Below, piece after piece: positions 5,693 through 5,789 of a stretch of DNA of 5,789 bases. Location: positions 1 to 5,789 of the forward strand of contig CAILBF010000064.1 of the NCBI GenBank assembly GCA_903832395.1, written 5' to 3'. The translations under genes and the position numbers were made by a program. The first letter of the stretch is position 1, and every line of letters starts with the position of its first letter. Origin of the DNA: an uncultured Actinomycetes bacterium (GTDB taxonomy: Bacteria > Actinomycetota > Actinomycetes > Nanopelagicales > Nanopelagicaceae). A model generated the notes under the pieces. It made no database searches and had not been told where the DNA came from. It saw nothing but the letters and a program-made list of their open reading frames with translations.

Positions 5693-5789
5693 GGTCAACA
5701 AAGAACTAGGCGGCTCCCTTGGGCGAAGCGGTGAGATCAGTACCCCACACGGAGTTATCCAAACTCCTGCCTTTATTCCCGTTGGCACA
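5673..5789 (+). CDS. tgt: tRNA-guanine(34) transglycosylase, N-terminal fragment (cut by window edge)
   Basis: Reading the plus strand from the ATG at 5673 gives 39 codons, open to the window edge, beginning MSSFTFKVNKELGG. Residues 17-39 contain GRSGEISTPHG followed by VIQTPAFIPVGT, which match the conserved start of bacterial Tgt enzymes (GR.G.i.TphG.i.TPaFmPVGT). Tgt replaces guanine at anticodon position 34 of GUN tRNAs (Asp, Asn, His, Tyr) with preQ1 or a related base on the route to queuosine. The catalytic aspartates and zinc site lie beyond the window. An in-frame ATG at 5655 would add VDNNH and leave only 1 bp to oppC; the 5673 start is preferred because family members begin close to this point and a -10-like box sits 6 nt before it. 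The gene is divergent from the opp operon with 19 bp between start codons. There is no known functional link with peptide import, so the neighbourhood may be incidental. Confidence 0.88.
   Translation, partial: MSSFTFKVNKELGGSLGRSGEISTPHGVIQTPAFIPVGT

Noticed and set aside
5654..5788. N-terminal extension of oppC to the window edge (45 extra residues)
   Set aside because: This part is antisense to tgt codons, has no OppC similarity, and the ATG at 5653 gives a family-typical N-terminus (MSIQLAQRSPRQIAW) and length.
1..5789. tRNA or rRNA genes, CRISPR arrays, insertion sequences, phage genes, attachment sites or defence genes
   Set aside because: None was seen; the window is almost fully occupied by intact transporter genes with short gaps, and no repeat longer than the listed hairpin arms was noticed.

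Overview
The window holds most of one oligopeptide/dipeptide-type ABC importer operon on the minus strand, plus the first codons of a divergent tRNA-modification gene at the right-hand edge. In the direction of transcription (right to left) the order is oppC (permease), oppA (solute-binding protein), oppB (permease), oppD (ATPase) and oppF (ATPase, cut by the left edge). On the plus strand, starting 19 bp from the oppC start codon, the first 39 codons of tgt (tRNA-guanine transglycosylase) run off the right edge.

Organism: base composition looks moderate (roughly 42-45% G+C by eye). The binding protein and permeases read like the actinobacterial branch of the Opp/Dpp family: the binding protein carries a 'ADWANASTVIPPLF' stretch, and a permease precedes the binding-protein gene. 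Most start codons lack a strong Shine-Dalgarno sequence, and two look leaderless, which is common in Actinobacteria. A low-GC actinobacterium, for example a freshwater acI/Nanopelagicales-type lineage, is my best guess; this is inference, not proof.

Layout: 1-741 oppF (partial); 738-1748 oppD; 1745-2743 oppB; 2744-2829 intercistronic gap with a strong GAAA-tetraloop hairpin; 2830-4587 oppA; 4588-4717 gap of 130 bp with a weak promoter candidate and a short inverted repeat; 4718-5653 oppC; 5654-5672 a 19-bp divergent promoter region; 5673-5789 tgt (partial). There is no gene-free stretch over 300 bp.

How it works together: OppA would capture peptides outside the membrane, OppB and OppC form the channel, and OppD and OppF hydrolyse ATP to drive import. 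oppB-oppD and oppD-oppF overlap by ATGA, so their translation is probably coupled. oppA is set apart by a gap on each side and by the hairpin after it, an arrangement that often lets the binding protein be made in excess over the membrane parts. All key ATPase motifs are intact, so the transporter looks functional. I see no previously undescribed system here. The points most worth a second look are the very tight, apparently leaderless divergent promoter pair, the missing lipobox in OppA, and the intercistronic hairpin.
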